A DNA stretch of 64,000 nt from CAG-390 sp045636385 (GCA_045636385.1 JAZTXK010000068.1:1-64000), one strand, 5' to 3'; shown: positions 1 through 8,517, counted from the stretch's first letter. Notes: generated by a model not told the origin, from the letters alone. A program made the numbers and translations.

Positions 1-2
1 AG

Positions 3-46
3 CAAAAAGCGCAACCCTCTTCGGTTGGGGGAGGGTTTCTCGCTTT
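3..46 (-). terminator. Rho-independent terminator of the beta-helix lipoprotein operon
   Basis: Two stacked stems (AAAGCG/CGCTTT and AACCCTC/GAGGGTT) close a loop of about 11 nt. Read on the minus strand, the hairpin ends in CGCTTTTTGC, about 50 nt past the stop codon at 97. It terminates the LarA/glycerate kinase operon. Confidence 0.75.
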
Positions 47-96
47 GTTATTAAAAGATAGATTTAGTTGTGACTTGGTCTTAACACAACGAAAAC

Positions 97-3000
97 TTAA
101 CCCTCGATATCGGGGCCGCAAGCCTGAGGCGACTTCTTTGCCTGAGTCAGCACGGAGGAGTTAAAGAGGTTGCCCGAGAAATAAACCTTCTTCGCACCCT
201 CGCCTATTGAAACTGACGACTTGGAGGTGTCGGAGTAGGAATAGAGGTAGAGCTCGCCGCCCGTGACGTTAGCAAGCTTACCGTCGCATCTGATGGTTTT
301 GCCGCCGATAACGAAAACCTTGCCTTCGCCCTTGAGGTTATAAACTGTGCTTGTAGTTCCCCAGGTAGCGGAGTTGAAAAGCTTAACGGTGCCTGTGAAG
401 TCCTCGTTTGTGAGGATAATATCAAAATTGGTAGCCGTTCCCTGATCTCTGAGGTTAACGAGCTGGCTGTTGACGAATTCTGCCGTGCAATTTCCGTGCA
501 GAGAAATCGCGATATCGCTGCTGTCAACGCCGAGACCGAGAACCTGAACGTTCTCTGCGCCGTCTGTAAGCTCGATGCCCTTCTTGATGCAAATGGTGAA
601 GTTGTTATAAAGGATCTGATTCTTGCTCTCGCCGATGAGGAAGGTGGTCGAGCCGTCCATCATCTTATTGAATACTCTGTCCCAATAATTTTCTTCCGTT
701 CTGCTGTACCAGCAGTTGGTTGTGAAATGGCAATCGCGGATGATTCCGTTTTCACTTCCCGCGCCGACGGCGATAGCGTTATTAAGGCCGACACCCCAGA
801 CAAACTCAATATAGTGATTGTCACAACGGTAGCTTGCAAAGTCAATGCCGTTATAGGATGTGGATGTGCTGACGTCGATGACGTAAATATCGCTTCCCTT
901 ACCTCTGATCGAATAAGAATAGGGAAGGAGGGAGTAGGTGGACTGCTTATCGTAAACTATTCCAAGTCCGAAAAGTCCCGAGCCCTCGTAAAGGTCGATG
1001 AGTGCCTCACCGTTCGGATCGTTCTTGCCGAAATCGGTGAAGAGCTTTGTTCCCGTCCCGGTAACGTGCGTGTATCCGGGAGCAATGACCGCGCCGCGAA
1101 GCTCAATGCCCGCGTGGACGTCGATGCCCGCGCTGAGATAGTAGATTCCCGAGGGAATGTAGACCGTACCACCCGTTGCCTTGAGGTCGTCAAGAGCCTT
1201 CTGAAGCACGGCGGTGATATCCTCGTTTGCCTTGGCGTTATAGGGGGCTTCGGTGATATTGATATAAGCGTTCGACTTCGGCTTGGTAACGACGTCGCGG
1301 GTGTAGTCGACTTTGGGGCGAGAGGGAAGGGTATCGTCCTTCAGAATAGTGCAGCCTTGTTTGCTGCCCCCGTTGAAGGTGCAGCCCAGAAGCTTCGGAA
1401 CCGCGCCCGTCATATTTGCAATGATGCTGCCGCCGCTTGACGAGAGAGTGCAGGAGGTGTAGGAAAGAACCGCCGAGGAATGGTTTACTACCGCGCTCTT
1501 GCCCGAGCTTTCGATAACGCTGTCAACAAAGCAGATATCACCCGGCTGATTGCTTGCGGAGACGCCTCCGCAGGAGGAAAGGAATCTGACAGCCGCCGCG
1601 CCCTCGCCCCCAACTGCCTTAAAGGTGCATCCCGTCATGAGAAGCCAGGAAAGGTCCTCGACAAAAATGCAGGAATAGGAATCTGTGATATTTACGTTAT
1701 AAGCCTGACCGTTGGTAACGCCGCTGGAACCGTCCGCGGAAATTGAGCGGTTTGCAACTATGCCCTTGCAGTATCCCTCGATATAAATATCGGTGATGTA
1801 GGTCCAGTCGATTCGCTCAATGAAGATTCCCGTGGCATTACGGATCATATAAGTTTTCAGAAGCTCTGCATCGGGAACACCGGGAAGTCCGCTTTCAAGC
1901 CAATAATCGGGCGAGAAATGGAAGTTTTCAAGCTTGCCGATATCAAGGCTTCGGTCGTTGCGGTAGCCGAGATTCAGAAACGTACCGTAGATATCTCTGG
2001 TGTACTGAAGCGCGTAGATACCCGTGCCGGTGTAGTCAAAGCCGTAATAGGAGTTAACGAAGGTTACGTTACGAACCGTAACGCCGTCGATCCATTCCTG
2101 CTTGATGGTTGCGGGATAGGGGATAGGCGCGCCGTTTACGAAGGTCTGCTCGGGATACCAGATCGCGAGATTCTGGATGGATGCGTTGGGACCCATAAGG
2201 AACGCGGATTTCTTGGGGTCGGTAGAGCCCTTGCCGCCGTAGATGCAGAGCACGGTACCTTCAGCAGTGCCGGGCTTGATCTCGCCGACGATGCTGACGT
2301 TATCACCGACGGTCAGCGATTCGGTCAGACAGTAATATCCCTTGGGGACGTAGATAACGCATCCGCCGCGCGCGTTAGCCTCGGCGAGTGCCGCCTTGAA
2401 TGCCGCGGTGTCGTCGGTCTTGCCGTCGCCCTTCGCGCCGAAGGAGAGGACGTTTAGCTCGGCAACTATGTTGTAAAGGGTATCGTATTCCGAAACGATA
2501 AGTCCTGTTTTGATCTCACCCGTGGGCGCGGGGGTGTTAGTCGCGCCGACGAAGCTTACCTTGTAAGCCTCGGTGTAGTCGAAGCCTTCCTTGACGGTAA
2601 GAAGCTCCTCGGTCGCCGCGCTTACCTTGTCGTAACCCGCGGGTATCGCGGTTTCGGGCGAATACTGACCTATAACGGTCGCGTTCTCCTCACCGAGATA
2701 CTGCTCTTCAAACTCGGAGACGGCGAGAGCCAGATTCATCTCGTCAAGCGCGGCAATAACAATCTTATTGCCGTCCTCTCGAATGATATATCCGCCCTTA
2801 CCCGAAAGCTCCTCCATTGCGCGTTGGCTTTCAACGCGGTTGGTATCGCCGATAAGGATCTCAAGTCTTTGGGAGTTATCAACTTTATTGTCGAAGTCTG
2901 TGGCGATGGCAAATTTTGCGCCCGTTGCTTCGGTCATATCGACCTTTAGCTTGTTGGCAATGCTTGAAGCGTACTTCTCCGCCTTGACGGAGCAAACTAT

Positions 3001-3186
3001 CACATAAAGCGGATTGCCGTTTTCGGTGAATTTTGCCATAAAATCGTAAGCGGGCTCGACCTGCTCAGCCGTAGTGTCGGCTACGGGCTCGGTTTCGTTG
3101 TCGCCCGACGGTTTATTGCAGGCGGCGAGCATGGGCAAGAGCATCGCTATTGCCAGGATAAATAATACAGCTTTGTACTTTCTCAC
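97..3186 (-). CDS. Large lipoprotein with GH67N-like domain and right-handed beta-helix (pectate-lyase-3 type)
   Basis: A 1029-aa lipoprotein: hydrophobic leader, lipobox at Leu-Ala-Ala-Cys23, then an acidic Thr-rich linker. Residues about 52-165 resemble the alpha-glucuronidase N-terminal (GH67N/GH20b-like) domain (motif LEILIGDTNRxES). From about residue 245 the segment NVLSFGAKGDGKTDDTAAF is the classic start of a pectate-lyase-3/GH55-type beta-helix, and a second such start (ATGGTVYIPSGIYYL) lies near residues 680-695, so there are two parallel beta-helix lobes. The start is GTG at 3186 with an AAGGA site about 9 nt upstream. It sits 18 nt after glycerate kinase as the last gene of its operon. 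A surface carbohydrate-binding or carbohydrate-cleaving role (uronate or rhamnogalacturonan type) is inferred. I could not pick out catalytic residues. Confidence 0.7.
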   Translation of the reverse strand: MRKYKAVLFILAIAMLLPMLAACNKPSGDNETEPVADTTAEQVEPAYDFMAKFTENGNPLYVIVCSVKAEKYASSIANKLKVDMTEATGAKFAIATDFDNKVDNSQRLEILIGDTNRVESQRAMEELSGKGGYIIREDGNKIVIAALDEMNLALAVSEFEEQYLGEENATVIGQYSPETAIPAGYDKVSAATEELLTVKEGFDYTEAYKVSFVGATNTPAPTGEIKTGLIVSEYDTLYNIVAELNVLSFGAKGDGKTDDTAAFKAALAEANARGGCVIYVPKGYYCLTESLTVGDNVSIVGEIKPGTAEGTVLCIYGGKGSTDPKKSAFLMGPNASIQNLAIWYPEQTFVNGAPIPYPATIKQEWIDGVTVRNVTFVNSYYGFDYTGTGIYALQYTRDIYGTFLNLGYRNDRSLDIGKLENFHFSPDYWLESGLPGVPDAELLKTYMIRNATGIFIERIDWTYITDIYIEGYCKGIVANRSISADGSSGVTNGQAYNVNITDSYSCIFVEDLSWLLMTGCTFKAVGGEGAAAVRFLSSCGGVSASNQPGDICFVDSVIESSGKSAVVNHSSAVLSYTSCTLSSSGGSIIANMTGAVPKLLGCTFNGGSKQGCTILKDDTLPSRPKVDYTRDVVTKPKSNAYINITEAPYNAKANEDITAVLQKALDDLKATGGTVYIPSGIYYLSAGIDVHAGIELRGAVIAPGYTHVTGTGTKLFTDFGKNDPNGEALIDLYEGSGLFGLGIVYDKQSTYSLLPYSYSIRGKGSDIYVIDVSTSTSYNGIDFASYRCDNHYIEFVWGVGLNNAIAVGAGSENGIIRDCHFTTNCWYSRTEENYWDRVFNKMMDGSTTFLIGESKNQILYNNFTICIKKGIELTDGAENVQVLGLGVDSSDIAISLHGNCTAEFVNSQLVNLRDQGTATNFDIILTNEDFTGTVKLFNSATWGTTSTVYNLKGEGKVFVIGGKTIRCDGKLANVTGGELYLYSYSDTSKSSVSIGEGAKKVYFSGNLFNSSVLTQAKKSPQACGPDIEG

Positions 3187-3204
3187 AATATTGTCCTTCT
3201 TTCT

Positions 3205-4338
3205 TTATTTTGCGTTTAATAATCTGAAAACCTGATAAGCGGTTGCCGCGAGATTTTTATGCGCATTCAACTTATCAAGAGCCTCGTCAAGTGTCGTGAT
3301 GCCTCTGAGGATCGGGAAAAAGGCGTCGATGCCGTGGAGATTGCACTCCTCCGCGTCCTCGGTAACGCATCCCGCGAAGGCGAGGGTGCGCTTTCCGTGC
3401 TTTTTGGCAAGCTTGGCAACTCCGATGGGAGCCTTGCCCATAGCGGTCTGAAAATCTATTCTACCCTCGCCCGTCACGACGACGTCAGCGTCGGCAATAT
3501 GCTTTTCGAGCTCTGTTTCGTCCAGAATGATCGAGATTCCCGATTCGAGAACGCCGCCGAGGAAGGTCATAAAGGCAAATCCGAGACCGCCCGCCGCGCC
3601 CGCACCGGGGTAATCGGGATCGGCATCGGGGAAAACGCTTTTTGCAATTTCAGCGTATTCGGCAAGACAAACGTCCATAAATTTTATCGATTCCGGTGTC
3701 GCACCCTTCTGAGGAGCGTAAACAGCACTACATCCGCGCTCTCCGCAAAGGGGATTGTTGACGTCGCAAGCCACGCGGAAGCTGCACTCCCGAAGCTCGG
3801 GAATCGCATTTTCACCCGAAACAGACGAAAGATTTTCAAGTCCGCGTGCACCCTGTGCAATCGGTTCACCGTTTTCATCAAGAAAATTAAATCCGAGCGC
3901 CGAGAGCATACCCGTACCGCCGTCGTTGGTCGCGCTTCCGCCGATACCGACGATGAAGGAGCGGCATCCGCGGCGGATGGCGTCGAGGATCAGCTCGCCT
4001 ACGCCGTAGGTCGTCGTATTCATCGGATCGCGAAGCTCTGCGGGAACGAGCGGAAGCCCCGCCGCCTGAGCCATTTCAATAACCGCGGTCGAACCCTTGA
4101 CTATGCAGTATTTTGCCGTAACGGGTGTACCGAGCGGTCCCGTGACCTTGCATTCGATCATATCGCCGCCGAGACCTATCGCAAGCGCCTCGACCGTGCC
4201 CTCACCGCCGTCGGCGAGAGGACGAATGACGACTTCCGCGTCGCGATCCGCCTTGAGCACGCCCTCGCGCACCGCCTCGCCAGCCTCAATAGAGGAAAGG
4301 CTTCCCTTAAAGGAATCTATTGCAATTACAACCTTCAT
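3205..4338 (-). CDS. glxK: Glycerate 2-kinase (GlxK/GarK family)
   Basis: A 377-aa cytoplasmic kinase of the GlxK/GarK family, which phosphorylates D-glycerate to 2-phosphoglycerate with ATP. Family signatures visible are the N-terminal DSFKGSL, ADGGEGT at about 43-49, GIGGSATNDGGTGM in the middle, and VTGEGRIDFQTAMGKAP near the C-terminus. Length is normal for the family. Its ATG overlaps the larA stop codon by 4 nt (ATGA), so translation of the two is coupled. The product feeds enolase, whose gene also lies in this window (61.4 kb). The coupling to a LarA homologue suggests that L- and D-glycerate, or a related 2-hydroxyacid, are interconverted first. Confidence 0.93.
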   Translation of the reverse strand: MKVVIAIDSFKGSLSSIEAGEAVREGVLKADRDAEVVIRPLADGGEGTVEALAIGLGGDMIECKVTGPLGTPVTAKYCIVKGSTAVIEMAQAAGLPLVPAELRDPMNTTTYGVGELILDAIRRGCRSFIVGIGGSATNDGGTGMLSALGFNFLDENGEPIAQGARGLENLSSVSGENAIPELRECSFRVACDVNNPLCGERGCSAVYAPQKGATPESIKFMDVCLAEYAEIAKSVFPDADPDYPGAGAAGGLGFAFMTFLGGVLESGISIILDETELEKHIADADVVVTGEGRIDFQTAMGKAPIGVAKLAKKHGKRTLAFAGCVTEDAEECNLHGIDAFFPILRGITTLDEALDKLNAHKNLAATAYQVFRLLNAK

Positions 4339-5606
4339 TTCGTCACCATAACCGAAACGCCGTCGGGGATCGCCGCGATCTTTGCGCCGTCGCCTACCAA
4401 GCCTTTCGCCTTTTCTATTGCCTCCGCGATCGAATGCGCGGGAATCATATGCATATTTTCCACCACGTCATCGGGCATTTCCGAGACGTAGATCACGCGG
4501 GCGTGCGCGAGTATACGCAGAAGTATCTGCGTCTGCCATTGATCGGGAACCGTCTCATCGCGCCCGCGCGAGAGGAACTGCGCCATTGTCTTTGATATAT
4601 CGGGCTCGTCGGCAAGCTGATGATAGAAATGATCGCCGCCGATTCCGTCGCCCGAGCGGGCAAGCATAATTATGACACCGCCCTGTCTGACGGTCGCCTC
4701 AGCCGCCGTCATACCCTTGACAGCCTGATACATATTCTGATCGAGCGGATAACCGCCGTTTGTGGTAATGACGATATCCGATTCGACCGCCTTCGCGCCG
4801 CATAGCGAAAGGAGAAAATCCGTGCCCTTTTTGTGCGCCGCCTCGCAGTCGCCCGCAACGGCGTAAATGACCTTCTTCTCGGAATCGAGAACGACGTTGA
4901 CGATATATTCAAGCCTTGCCGTCTTTGCCGCCCAGAGCATATCCTCGTGGATCGGATTGCCCTCGAGAATGCCCGTCCGCGCGCGCGGATGGTCGATGAA
5001 CTCGGAACAATGGTTTGCAAGAACCGTTTTTCTGCCCGCAACACCGGGGAGAACGCTCTTGCGTCCGCCCGAGAATCCCGCGAAGAAATGCGGCTCTATG
5101 AAGCCCTCGGAAACGAGCAGATCGGCTTCGTAGGCAAGACGGTTGATCTCGCACTGACCGCCCGAGGGGAGCGTTCCGATATTCACGAGCATATCGCGCT
5201 CGTCACAATCGTGTATGTAAATTTTCTCGTTCTTTACTATCTCCTCGCCGAATTTGGCGACAAGCTCGTCCTTCGTCGTGCCTCTGTGGCAGCCCGTCGC
5301 GATCAGGATCGTGATATCCGCATCGGGATTGCCCGCTCTGATCTCGGAAAGCATCGGCGGAATGATCAGTCTGCTCGGCACGGGACGGGTATGGTCGCTT
5401 GCGATGATGACCACCTTTTTCTTACCGCGCGCAAGCTCGCAAAGTCGCGGAGAAGATATGGGCTTCGCCATCGCGCGGCGCACAAGCTCCGCGCCATCGG
5501 CTTCGGGTATGTATTCGTTTATCTTTGGCTCGAGGATGGCACACAGCTCGTCACCGAAGCCGTAGCTTATTTTTTCTTTACCGTAGGGGAAAAGGATATT
5601 TTTCAT
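4335..5606 (-). CDS. larA: LarA-family nickel-pincer 2-hydroxyacid racemase/epimerase
   Basis: A 423-aa cytoplasmic LarA homologue. All the residues known from Lactobacillus plantarum LarA are present with a shift of one: Asp71 and Arg74 (SDHTRP), catalytic His107 (GCHRG) and His173 (EPHFF), cofactor-bound Lys183 (GGRKSV), nickel ligand His199 (ANHCS), and Tyr293, Gln294 and Lys297 (MYQAVKG). It should therefore carry the nickel-pincer nucleotide and interconvert C2 epimers of a 2-hydroxyacid. LarA homologues act on lactate, malate, phenyllactate, gluconate and others, so the substrate is open. Overlap with glycerate kinase makes glycerate the best guess. The cofactor genes larB, larC and larE are not in this window and must be elsewhere if the enzyme is active. 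Confidence 0.9.
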   Translation of the reverse strand: MKNILFPYGKEKISYGFGDELCAILEPKINEYIPEADGAELVRRAMAKPISSPRLCELARGKKKVVIIASDHTRPVPSRLIIPPMLSEIRAGNPDADITILIATGCHRGTTKDELVAKFGEEIVKNEKIYIHDCDERDMLVNIGTLPSGGQCEINRLAYEADLLVSEGFIEPHFFAGFSGGRKSVLPGVAGRKTVLANHCSEFIDHPRARTGILEGNPIHEDMLWAAKTARLEYIVNVVLDSEKKVIYAVAGDCEAAHKKGTDFLLSLCGAKAVESDIVITTNGGYPLDQNMYQAVKGMTAAEATVRQGGVIIMLARSGDGIGGDHFYHQLADEPDISKTMAQFLSRGRDETVPDQWQTQILLRILAHARVIYVSEMPDDVVENMHMIPAHSIAEAIEKAKGLVGDGAKIAAIPDGVSVMVTK

Positions 5607-5642
5607 ATTATCTTACCTTTTATAAAATGCGTTTTCGTTTAG

Positions 5643-6254
5643 TCAAGGAATCAAATAGAAGCACTCGATAGCCGAGCTGATAGCCTCGGCGCTGTCGCCG
5701 CTGAAGGTCACGCAGGCGAGGTAGCCGTTGCATTTGATGGCTACGATCGTCTGGTACATCTTGAATTCTCCAAGCTCGGAGTTGACGTTAAGGCAGGTGA
5801 AATTCTCGGAACCGATCTTTACCTTTCCGATATTATGAGTAATATTCGTAAATCCCATATTGCCAAGGCCGAGCTTGATGGAGGGAACTGCATCCTCAAG
5901 GTAGGAGTCAATATTAAATGCGGTAAGCGCATTTATCTTCTCGAGATTGACGCCGATCGTGCTGACCTGATTTGAATGAGATGCGAACATATCGTAGATG
6001 ACGGATGCGGTGAGCATCTGTTTTCTGTATTCCTCGCCGGCAAGATTTGCGGCGACGTTGTTCTGCTCCATTATCTGCTCGTCGGAGAAGTAAGTCCATT
6101 CATCTCCAAGATCGCAGCCGATGCCGATGAAGGTGTTTTCATAGACACTTCCGTTCACAGTTCCGAGCGAAAATTCGGGCTCGGGCTCTGATGAGCAAGC
6201 GGTGAACGACAGCAAAATCACAGCGGAAAGAATGATTGTTAATATACGTTTCAT
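5643..6254 (-). CDS. Lipoprotein of unknown function
   Basis: A 203-aa lipoprotein with signal peptide and lipobox ending at Cys20 (SFTAC), followed by a short Glu/Pro linker. I do not recognise the domain. It has a mixed alpha/beta look (GSVYENTFIGIGCDLGDEW near the start, a hydrophobic strand VAIKCNGYLACVTF near the end), as in small clostridial lipoproteins that follow binding-protein genes. Its ATG overlaps the stop of the upstream PstS-like gene by 4 nt, so the two are coupled and probably act together at the membrane. It lies 36 nt upstream of larA. Confidence 0.7.
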   Translation of the reverse strand: MKRILTIILSAVILLSFTACSSEPEPEFSLGTVNGSVYENTFIGIGCDLGDEWTYFSDEQIMEQNNVAANLAGEEYRKQMLTASVIYDMFASHSNQVSTIGVNLEKINALTAFNIDSYLEDAVPSIKLGLGNMGFTNITHNIGKVKIGSENFTCLNVNSELGEFKMYQTIVAIKCNGYLACVTFSGDSAEAISSAIECFYLIP

Positions 6255-7255
6255 TGGTTTATCTCCTTATTTTTTATTGCGACATACCCGCTATTCTCGA
6301 TCAGCCTCTGCCCCTCGTCCGAGAGTATCCAATCGATCAGCACGGGAATGTTGGGATTTGAGTTATCGGCGCGGTAGATGGCGTAAAATTTCGCAATGAT
6401 CGGATAGGTTCCGTTTTGGATATTCTCCGCGCTCGGGTAGACGCCGTTCAGCGCGATCATCTTGACCGATTCGTTGCCGACGATGCCGTCCATATAATAG
6501 CGGAAGGAAAATCCGATCGACGCTCCGAAAATGGCAAGCGGCGACTTCGGCGCAGTCTTGCGGTCACCCATAAAGGAGTCCATCGCCGATTGGCTTCCGC
6601 TTCCCGCAAGACGGGTAACGGGATTTATGACTCGGTTCGCGCCGCCGACCTGCGACCAATTACGGTATTCGCCCGCGTAGATCGAGCGTATCTGCTCGAC
6701 AGTCAGCGAATCGACGGGGTTCTTTTCATTGACGAAGAAAACGAACGCCTCGAGTCCGACGGGAACGTAAACGAGTTCCACACCATGCTCCTCGGCATAT
6801 TGCTTCTGCTCTGCCGAAGGTTCGGCACAGAAAAGGATGTCGGTCTCGCCGTCAACGATAGCCTTGTAGCCGCGGACGGTGTTTTTATATTGCATTTTCG
6901 AATCGGGCGCAAAATTCTCGCCATAATAATTGTCATCCGAGAATTCTCCGCCCTCGTACGTCACCGAGCCCTCGGGATAGACCGCGTTGACGATAGCGGC
7001 ATAGACCGGCACGAGCGCGGCGGCACCGTCGAGCACGGGAAGGTCGTCTGTCAGCTTCAGAGAAGAATCGATCCGCGCGAGGTCGGAATTTTCGTTAAAG
7101 GGAAGGAATTTTGCAACGTCGATCATCTTCGCCTGCGAAGCCGAGCTGAAATTGTTCGCGAGCCGAGCGGTCAGGAGCATATAGATGCTGAAATTAAAGA
7201 GCGCAAAGGCGAGAACTATCGCTGTCGGCACTAAAAAAGCACGCCTTTTCATCAT
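6251..7255 (-). CDS. Membrane-anchored PstS-like periplasmic-binding-fold protein
   Basis: A 334-aa protein starting at ATG 7255. That start has GGGAG 8 nt upstream and overlaps the stop of the 46-aa gene, whereas the next in-frame upstream start is a TTG without a site. One N-terminal transmembrane helix (about residues 7-29, no lipobox Cys) is followed by a PBP-like-2 domain: residues such as VRGYKAIVDGETDILF, LEAFVFFVNEKNPVDSLT and RLAGSGSQSAMDSF match PstS-type phosphate-binding proteins (oxyanion-loop region GSGSQS). No pstC, pstA or pstB lies nearby, so it may be a sensor or scavenger rather than part of a classical importer. Gene order (two tiny membrane proteins, this protein, a lipoprotein) suggests one surface complex. 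Confidence 0.8.
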   Translation of the reverse strand: MMKRRAFLVPTAIVLAFALFNFSIYMLLTARLANNFSSASQAKMIDVAKFLPFNENSDLARIDSSLKLTDDLPVLDGAAALVPVYAAIVNAVYPEGSVTYEGGEFSDDNYYGENFAPDSKMQYKNTVRGYKAIVDGETDILFCAEPSAEQKQYAEEHGVELVYVPVGLEAFVFFVNEKNPVDSLTVEQIRSIYAGEYRNWSQVGGANRVINPVTRLAGSGSQSAMDSFMGDRKTAPKSPLAIFGASIGFSFRYYMDGIVGNESVKMIALNGVYPSAENIQNGTYPIIAKFYAIYRADNSNPNIPVLIDWILSDEGQRLIENSGYVAIKNKEINQ

Positions 7256-7395
7256 CACCAAAGCTCCCTTCCGATAAAATAGATTATCGAGCAATGCCGG
7301 TACGCCCAAATTGCGTAAATAATATGCGCGACGGTCAGAAGAATACAGACCGCAAGCACCGCGATAAGTAATTTATTAAAGGTCGAGGTTTTCAT
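7255..7395 (-). CDS. 46-aa single-pass membrane protein
   Basis: A small ORF of 46 codons with ATG at 7395, one nt after the stop of the 81-aa gene, and TGA at 7257-7255 whose A is the first base of the next gene's ATG (TGATG). Its predicted peptide begins MKTSTFNKLL, has one transmembrane helix at about residues 9-30 and a basic, aromatic tail (WAYRHCSIIYFIGREL). The back-to-back junctions on both sides, filling exactly the gap between two genes of the operon, are the main evidence that it is real. Function is unknown. It could be a subunit of a complex with the anchored binding protein. Confidence 0.65.
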   Translation of the reverse strand: MKTSTFNKLLIAVLAVCILLTVAHIIYAIWAYRHCSIIYFIGRELW

Positions 7396-7396
7396 T

Positions 7397-7642
7397 TTAC
7401 ATAAAAGCAACTGCCGTGTAAATCATAATGACGAGGGCGGCGATCGCCACAAGCATTGCGCCCGCTATGAAAGAAAATACCGCAAGCGCAAATCCTCTGT
7501 TTTTCATCGCGCTCTCAGAATAGCTTCCGGGGACACTTTTGTTTTTCTTTTTTGCGTGAATATACATAAAAAGGCTGACCAAAAATCCGACGAGTGCCGC
7601 TGTCGGTATCATCACCAAGAGAGTTTGGGTTAAATAGATCAT
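7397..7642 (-). CDS. 81-aa two-helix membrane protein, first gene of the LarA operon
   Basis: An 81-aa protein with two transmembrane helices (about residues 6-28 and 50-78) joined by a Lys-rich cytoplasmic loop (HAKKKNKS), so both ends are probably outside. Ribosome site GGAGGA lies 6 nt before the ATG. It is the promoter-proximal gene: a TTGTAT-17-TATAAT promoter lies just upstream. Family not recognised. Confidence 0.75.
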   Translation of the reverse strand: MIYLTQTLLVMIPTAALVGFLVSLFMYIHAKKKNKSVPGSYSESAMKNRGFALAVFSFIAGAMLVAIAALVIMIYTAVAFM

Positions 7643-7665
7643 AAGTCGTCCTCCGTTTTTTCTAA

Positions 7666-7694
7666 ATTATATCACAGAATTTATTAAAATACAA
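7666..7694 (-). promoter_or_regulatory. Sigma-A promoter of the small-membrane-protein/larA/glxK operon
   Basis: Minus strand: -35 TTGTAT (7694-7689), 17-nt spacer, -10 TATAAT (7671-7666). It lies 24 nt upstream of the 81-aa gene. Confidence 0.8.
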
Positions 7695-7725
7695 TAAGGA
7701 ATATACTTATTTTTATATTAAGACC

Positions 7726-7750
7726 AAATAAAAAGCCGCCCGAGGGCGGC
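7726..7750 (-). terminator. Rho-independent terminator
   Basis: GCCGCCC/GGGCGGC stem with a 2-nt loop followed on the minus strand by TTTTTATTT, 10 nt after the stop of the 162-aa gene. Confidence 0.85.
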
Positions 7751-7759
7751 GTGTCGGTT

Positions 7760-8248
7760 TTATCTCGGTTTCAATTCCGTTTCAACCACGCTGCCGTTTT
7801 CAAAGCGGATAAAGCCGTTTTGCTTATAAACCTCGGGGCAGAACGGTGTCGTCTCGGCTTTTTCATCCCCTTGCCAAAAACGGGAATCAAAATCCTTTCC
7901 GATTGACCATATTCCGGTATAATCGACGGGAACCGCTCCGAAGTCATAGGAACAGCGATGCTTGTTGGGATAAGGACGGCAAGGCTCTGCACCCATAATT
8001 TTGCCCGCATTATGCAATAACGCAGGCTCGAATTCCAATCTGCACAAATAAAGCGAACCATCCCTGACCTCATAAACCAAGAAGTAATCGCTGTATTCAA
8101 GCTTCTTTATCTTAAGACCGTGCGCCTTTACGTCAAAAAGCAGCGGCGGCTCACAGCTGAAAACCACGGTATCGGCATCGTAATTGTTAATTTGATTTGA
8201 ATATTTGTATCCGTACAAATCTTTTCCGTAATGAACGCTGTTTTCCAT
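7760..8248 (-). CDS. Conserved-looking cytoplasmic protein of unknown function (162 aa)
   Basis: A 162-aa soluble protein, family not recognised. ATG 8248 is chosen because GGAGGT lies 7 nt upstream. A longer reading to 8305 would start inside the promoter -35 box. The product has no signal peptide or membrane helix and is rich in aromatic residues, with segments such as YSDYFLVYEVRDGSLYLCRLE and GFIRFENGSVVE that suggest a beta-rich fold. It is a single-gene unit with its own promoter and terminator. Confidence 0.7.
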   Translation of the reverse strand: MENSVHYGKDLYGYKYSNQINNYDADTVVFSCEPPLLFDVKAHGLKIKKLEYSDYFLVYEVRDGSLYLCRLEFEPALLHNAGKIMGAEPCRPYPNKHRCSYDFGAVPVDYTGIWSIGKDFDSRFWQGDEKAETTPFCPEVYKQNGFIRFENGSVVETELKPR

Positions 8249-8276
8249 ATCGTTGACCTCCGGGCTTTTTGTTTTA

Positions 8277-8305
8277 ATTATATCGCATTTTTCATAAAAA
8301 GTCAA
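8277..8305 (-). promoter_or_regulatory. Sigma-A promoter of the 162-aa gene
   Basis: Minus strand: TTGACT (8305-8300), 17 nt, TATAAT (8282-8277). It fixes the translation start of the gene at 8248. Confidence 0.8.
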
Positions 8306-8385
8306 TCAATTAAGCCCATATTTTGCGCCGAACAGCCAAAAGCAAAAATTTCCGCAAAAAAATCAAAAAAACTTTCAAAAAACTA

Positions 8386-8414
8386 TTGACAAACGCCCGC
8401 CTTTGTGGTATAAT
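8386..8414 (+). promoter_or_regulatory. Perfect consensus promoter of the tRNA operon
   Basis: TTGACA (8386-8391), 17-nt spacer, TATAAT (8409-8414), 28 nt upstream of tRNA-Thr. Both hexamers match consensus, as expected for a stable RNA promoter. Confidence 0.9.
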
Positions 8415-8442
8415 ATCACTCGTCCAATACGGAACGCCAAAC

Positions 8443-8517
8443 GCTGGTGTGGCTCAATGGCAGAGCAGCTGATTTGTAATCAGCAGGTTGTTGGTTCGAC
8501 TCCGATCACCAGCTCCA
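8443..8517 (+). tRNA. tRNA-Thr (anticodon TGT)
   Basis: Cloverleaf: acceptor GCTGGTG/CACCAGC, anticodon arm CTGAT-TTTGTAA-ATCAG with anticodon TGT (bases 8475-8477 by inspection), T-loop GGTTCGACTCC, encoded CCA at 8515-8517. A perfect 7-bp hairpin (AGTCCGC/GCGGACT, 8522-8545) separates it from tRNA-Tyr and may guide processing. Confidence 0.95.

Noticed and set aside
5619..5646. Promoter-like TTGACT-16-TATAAA just before larA (minus strand)
   Set aside because: The transcript start would fall within about 6 nt of the larA ATG and drop its ribosome site.
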